From the NCBI GenBank assembly GCA_938015605.1, contig CALLPO010000159.1, forward strand, positions 1 through 11,736: a stretch of 11,736 nucleotides of DNA, in the 5' to 3' direction. The stretch is from an uncultured Candidatus Altimarinota bacterium. GTDB lineage: Bacteria; Patescibacteriota; Gracilibacteria; BD1-5; UBA6164. The translations under genes and the position numbers were made by a program. The notes under the pieces were generated by a model that saw only the letters and a program-made list of their open reading frames with translations, was not told the origin of the DNA and did not search any database. Positions 8,174 through 11,736 of this stretch are shown here, in pieces (the first letter of the stretch is position 1; every line of letters starts with the position of its first letter).

Positions 8174-9703
8174 ATGAAAAGACTCATAATGTTTATGTTA
8201 TTAATGTTCAACGTAGTAAATATTGTGAATGCTTGAGGTGAGGAAGTTTGTTCATTTATAGAGACAAGTAATAATAAAATTACGAATAATCTTACTAAAT
8301 ATAATTGATTTGGCTACTGAGATTATATACCAACTTGAGCTTGAATCATTGGTAATGAAGAATATTCATTAGAGGTAGATCTTTCTTGAAATACAATATT
8401 TACATTCTGAGATAATTATAGGCTTGAAGCAGAACAAATGCACTTAAGGATTTCAGCTGATAATAATCATTTCTATTTATGGTCAAAAAACTGACAAGAA
8501 ACAGTTATAGTAAAAGATAAAAAAGAAATTCTAAAAAGTAATGAGTTTCTCTATTCTGATGAATTTAGATTTTCAGAAAGTTGAGATGCTGTTGTAATAT
8601 CTGATGCTCAAACAAGTGATGATAAAGATTTTACACTCACTTACTATGCCCTGGATTGAAAAAAAATAGATAAAGCTTATAAGTGAAGTTCTTATTATGG
8701 TCTAAATATTGTTTATTCAGATGATTTTAGTAGTTATATGATAAAGGATTTTTGATCTGGAGACATTATATCTTCTGACTTAGAAGAACACTCATATTCA
8801 ACCTATGGTTATATTCAAAAAGGTGAAGATACTATCTATATAGATTATAATGCAGATTTATTAGGGTATGTATGATATACTAAAAATATAGCTTATTTAG
8901 ATTATTTTGATAGTGATGTTGAGACTACATACTCGTCTGATAGAGATAAATATATTGTTATATGAGATAAAAAATTAGATCATGCTGTAAGAAGGTGTTA
9001 TCAACATTGATTTTCAGATGATGGAGAAAAATACTTTTTTGTCTGTTTTTGAGAAAGTTATGATCATAAGAAATTGATTCAAAATGATGCAACAAAAGAC
9101 ATCAGCTATCACAGTGATTCATTTGATATCTCTCCTGATTGAGAAAAATTATTCTTTGTTGAAAAGCTTCGTGAAACAGGTAGTTTTGAAACATCATCTT
9201 TTGTAAGTGTTTCTTTAGATGTACAAGAACCACTAGAAGCAGAAATTGAAGAAGAGGTAAAAGAGGTGAATTATTTTAACTACTACCAAATGGATGTTAA
9301 TTGAGTTAAGTCTCCTAAGTATTGACTTAAAAAAATCAATTCATTTAAATCTAGTGTATCAATTGATAATCAGTATACTGGTGTATATGTGAATTGAGAT
9401 TTTACAGAAGATTCTTCAGAATTTATCTATTCATTGAATACTGTAGATAATAGACATATTAGGTGAAAATATACTTGTAATAAAGCTGAGGTTCTAAATT
9501 ACCAAAGCTCACAAGCAAAAATGTTATTGAATATAAAGACAATAGAAAAAATAGATTCTATAGTTAGTTCCATAAGCAAAATTGATGCTGAAAAAGTATA
9601 TAGTAAAATTTGAAATTTAACTGAAGACTTGAGAAACTGACAAAAATATAAAAACCTTTTAGATTATCTAGAAGCTGAATTATGGTTACAGGTTAATAAA
9701 TAG
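8174..9703 (+). CDS. Sec-exported beta-propeller-like protein with helical tail
   Basis: The protein has 509 residues. The signal peptide is residues 1-20 (MKRLIMF..., VNIVNA). The middle carries repeated strand pairs of the TolB/WD40-like kind: ISADNNHFYLWSKNG (about 93-107), FSESGDAVVISD (about 133-144), FSDDGEKYFFVCF (280-292) and, most clearly, ISPDGEKLFFVEKL (319-332). These read as blades of a propeller, a fold used mostly for binding. An acidic linker (EPLEAEIEEEVKEV) follows, then a further strand-rich part, and at 438-509 a helical tail (KTIEKIDSIVSSISK, EKVYSKIGNLTEDL, KNLLDYLEAEL) like that in the toxin protein (200-262). It stops with TAG. The DUF1871-like gene starts 32 nt downstream without its own module, so the two are probably co-transcribed from P6. 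The partner or substrate is unknown; surface location is inferred. Confidence 0.82.
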
Positions 9704-9735
9704 GTTATGAAAATTCAGAAACAAACAAAATAAAT

Positions 9736-10038
9736 ATGATAAAAAAAAATATAAAAGAATTAATACATAATATTTTTATTAAACATGATATTGTATGATT
9801 AATAAAAGATTGATTTCCTGAAAATGAATACGAATTAGAGGAACATAAAGTTTTTTTATATTTAGACTCTTTAAATCCCTCTGAAATCAATCAAGAAAAT
9901 ATTTATAAAAAAATGAGAGAAATAATTATAGAATGGTTAGGAGAAAATATTATTAATGATCATAATATTTACTATGATCCAATTATTAAAGAAATGTCTT
10001 GAGAAATATTTATAGGACTTCAAATGATCAAAAATTAA
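9736..10038 (+). CDS. DUF1871-like small cytosolic protein
   Basis: The protein has 100 residues and no signal peptide. The first two thirds (KELIHNIFIKHDIVGLIKDGFPENEYELEEHKV..., ending in REIIIEWLGEN) follow the DUF1871 layout as I remember it: a helix, D..gli..G.P..EY..E, a second helix with many Glu and Lys, and an EW.ge ending. It is a small helical protein of unknown function; relatives occur in Firmicutes and next to toxin loci, so an immunity or accessory role is possible but unproven. The start is the first ATG of the frame. It follows an 8-codon ORF (9707-9733, MKIQKQTK) whose stop ends 2 nt before this ATG, which may help ribosomes reinitiate. It shares P6 with the propeller-like gene and is closed by T7. 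Confidence 0.65.
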
Positions 10039-10067
10039 AAAAAGAAGACTAACCGTCTTCTTTTTTT
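10038..10067 (+). terminator. Intrinsic terminator T7
   Basis: The longest copy: a 12-bp perfect stem AAAAAAGAAGAC (10038-10049) with GTCTTCTTTTTT (10055-10066), loop TAACC, and T to 10067. Confidence 0.85.
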
Positions 10068-10093
10068 GCTTTTTAGATCAGAAATACTATACT
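10066..10093 (+). promoter_or_regulatory. Promoter P7 for mutL
   Basis: TTGCTT (10066-10071), 16 nt, TATACT (10088-10093), followed by a short palindrome TACTG-AAAA-CAGTA. The mutL ATG is 32 nt past the -10. This shows the module also drives a housekeeping gene. Confidence 0.75.
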
Positions 10094-10125
10094 GAAAACA
10101 GTAGTTTATTTTTTGTATCAAGAGT

Positions 10126-11736
10126 ATGTCAACAATCATAAAGTTAGATAAAACATTAGCAAATCAAATAGCAGCGTGAGAGGTGGTGGAGAGACCTTTT
10201 AGTGTAGTAAAAGAATTGGTGGAAAATTCAATTGATGCAGGAGCAACTCAAGTGAAAGTGGAAATTAAGGAGGGAGGTATTGAGCAGATAATAGTGACAG
10301 ACAATGGAGGAGGAATAAATAGAGAGGATTTAGGTTTGGTGACTCAGAAATATACAACGTCTAAAATAAAAAGTATTGAGGATTTGTATAATGTGATGAC
10401 TTTTGGATTTAGAGGTGAAGCTTTGGCTTCAATATCTAGTGTGAGTAGGTTTCAAATCATTTCTAAGACACTTTGAGATAATTATGGACATTCTATAGAA
10501 GTTGTTGACTGAGAAGAGTGAGAGGTGAAAGAATTTCCTTGTGAGGATGGAACTAAAATTATTGTGAACAATCTTTTCTATAATACACCTGCTCGTCTGA
10601 ATTATCTGAAAAAACCAAGGACAGAATACAGTTATATTGCAGACTTTTTGAAACAAATGAGTTTGAGCTATCCGGACGTTTGATTTGAGTTGGTTTCTGA
10701 TGAAAAAACTATTTTTACCTATAGAGCATGAGAAGACTTACAAACAAGAATATATAGTGTCTACTGAGAAGACTTTTTTGAAAATACTTTAGACCTAGAT
10801 GTAGAAATGTCTGGGATAAGATTGAGTGGATATATCTCTGATCCTAAAGTAAGTTTTGGGAGTAATAAAAAACAAAGTCTGTTTGTAAATAAGAGAATCA
10901 TTAAATCCCCTCTTATTTTTAAGGCTATTTCTAATGCTTATAATAGGTTTATTCCACATTCTCAACATGCTTGATATGTATTGAATATAGACGTAAATCC
11001 GACAGAAGTAGATGTTAATGTCCACCCAAGAAAATTAGAAGTGAGGTTTGCTAATGAATCCAGTATTTTTAGATGAATCTATCATGCTATTCAGAGTAGA
11101 TTAGAAGGTGTGAGCTTGATAAATTTGTGAGATTGAGAAGATTCAGGATACCCACAAGGAGTATCCCTACAGGATTGAAATGTAGGGGCACCCTTTATGG
11201 GTGACCTGAAAAAGGAGAGAGAACAAAAAAGTCCTGAATATTACACAGGTTCATGAACGAAGTTTAAATCATATTCTCCTTATAAAAATACTTCTCCAAA
11301 TCCCGGACAGTGAAAGATTGGGGAGGCTATGAATTTTTCTAAAAATATAATGAGTGGTATTACCCCCTTCTCTTGAGAAACAGAAGGGTTGGGGATGATT
11401 TCTGAAAATAGTTGAGACCTCCACTGCACACCACTTGGTATTATCATCTGACAGATGCATAATAGCTATATCTTAGTTGAAACTCCTGAATGACTAAAAA
11501 TTCTAGATCAACATGCTCTAGCTGAGAGAATCATCTATGAAAGATTAGTAAATAATCAATATACAGAAGCTACTCAATGATTGCTTATTTGAGAGAGTGT
11601 GACATTGTCTTCGAATGAAATAGACATTATAGACAAGCACTCAGCTATATTTGAAGAAATGTGATTTGAGTGGGAAAAGCTTTCAAACTGAATTGTGATG
11701 ATAAATGCTATACCAGACTTTATCAAGAAGGATAGA
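10126..11736 (+). CDS. mutL: DNA mismatch repair protein MutL (3'-partial)
   Basis: This is the N-terminal 537 residues of MutL, open at the right edge. MutL is the ATPase that couples MutS mismatch recognition to strand incision in the cytosol. GHKL ATPase motifs are intact: KELVENSIDAGA (29-40, with E30 and N34), DNGGGI (59-64), TTSK (77-80), GFRGEALASI (94-103). Further N-domain motifs are VNNLFYNTPAR (147-157), SGYISDP (234-240), KKQSLFVNKRII (248-259) and DVNVHPRKLEVRF (296-308). After a linker (about 325-430) the C-terminal domain shows DQHALAERIIYE (461-472), the DQHA(x2)E(x4)E metal-binding motif of endonuclease MutL, so the cell probably does not rely on MutH. About 22 Gly are UGA, including invariant G18. 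With standard code the gene seems to start at 10183 and to be broken repeatedly. P7 drives it; nothing downstream is visible. Confidence 0.97.
11146..11206. repeat. Overlapping palindromes inside the mutL linker
   Basis: Three successive inverted repeats lie in the coding sequence: GGATAC (11146-11151) with GTATCC (11161-11166); CCCTACA (11165-11171) with TGTAGGG (11181-11187); and GGGCACCC (11186-11193) with GGGTGACC (11199-11206), the last with one mismatch. The stretch is more G/C-rich than its surroundings and remains in frame (about GYPQGVSLQDGNVGAPFMG). Confidence 0.7.
11294..11388. repeat. Further palindromes in the mutL linker
   Basis: CTCC-A-AATC (11294-11302) pairs with GATT-GG-GGAG (11316-11325) as an imperfect hairpin, and CCCTTCT (11365-11371) pairs exactly with AGAAGGG (11382-11388) across a 10-nt loop. 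Both lie in poorly conserved linker coding sequence. Confidence 0.55.

Noticed and set aside
2741..10067. Integron or insertion sequence array
   Set aside because: No integrase or transposase gene and no terminal inverted repeats with target duplications are visible; only the repeat-bounded arrangement is similar.
2741..10093. CRISPR array
   Set aside because: The repeats are spaced by whole genes of about 0.7-2 kb and contain terminator and promoter parts; there are no short spacers and no cas genes.
10183..10476. Short MutL-like ORF suggesting a broken or pseudogene mutL
   Set aside because: It is only the first stretch between two TGA codons. With TGA as Gly, mutL is intact to the window edge with all motifs in order.
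11269..11460. Minus-strand ORF opposite the mutL linker
   Set aside because: It is a shadow of mutL, made possible by the palindromic G/C-richer linker sequence.
2..11736. UGA as tryptophan (Mycoplasma-type code) or selenocysteine
   Set aside because: TGA falls on conserved Gly rather than Trp positions, TGG supplies Trp, and TGA is far too frequent for selenocysteine.

Overview
The window comes from a bacterium that reads UGA as glycine (genetic code 25), so it most likely belongs to the Absconditabacteria (SR1) or Gracilibacteria of the candidate phyla radiation. The reasons are direct. DNA is AT-rich, every gene uses TAA or TAG as stop, and in-frame TGA falls at invariant glycines: the IAAGEVVERP glycine of MutL (10177-10179), the VDLG and SADG glycines of a discoidin domain, the SGFKVGD glycines of a PDZ domain. 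TGG still encodes Trp, so this is not the Mycoplasma code. Read with the standard code the window looks like debris of short ORFs. Read with code 25 it is eleven tightly packed genes, all on the + strand, with no intergenic gap above about 120 bases.

Layout. (1) 2-2741 is a compact toxin operon: a large surface protein entering from the left (discoidin domain, Cys-rich segment, helical segment, pretoxin region) ending in a colicin E3-type ribosomal RNase domain; a probable immunity protein 5 nt downstream; and an unrecognised 198-residue cytosolic protein 2 nt after that. (2) 2821-10038 is an accessory array of transcription units. Five encode Sec-exported proteins (at 2821, 4655, 5642, 6933, 8174), among them a PDZ protein, its PDZ-less paralogue, and a beta-propeller-like protein. 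Small cytosolic proteins are interspersed, resembling immunity or immunity-associated families (DUF6896-like at 3660, DUF4279-like at 4128, DUF1871-like at 9736). (3) 10126 to the right edge is mutL, with an intact ATPase domain and the endonuclease motif of MutH-independent MutL proteins.

The most striking feature is the boundary between units. Seven times, a short hairpin terminator runs directly into a promoter of fixed geometry: the last two T of the terminator tract are the first two bases of the -35 box TTGCTT, then 16 nt, then TATACT, then 27-34 nt to the ATG. In two units the stop codon itself lies in the terminator loop. Two modules are identical over 49 nt and two others share an almost identical leader, so the modules look copied along with, or between, units. 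mutL uses the same module, so this may be a general architecture of the genome rather than a regulon.

How the genes may work together (inference): the toxin is a surface-displayed weapon that cleaves 16S rRNA of neighbours, its immunity gene follows, and downstream lies a bank of extra immunity-like proteins and exported proteins of unknown function, as expected of an episymbiotic or predatory CPR cell living against other bacteria.
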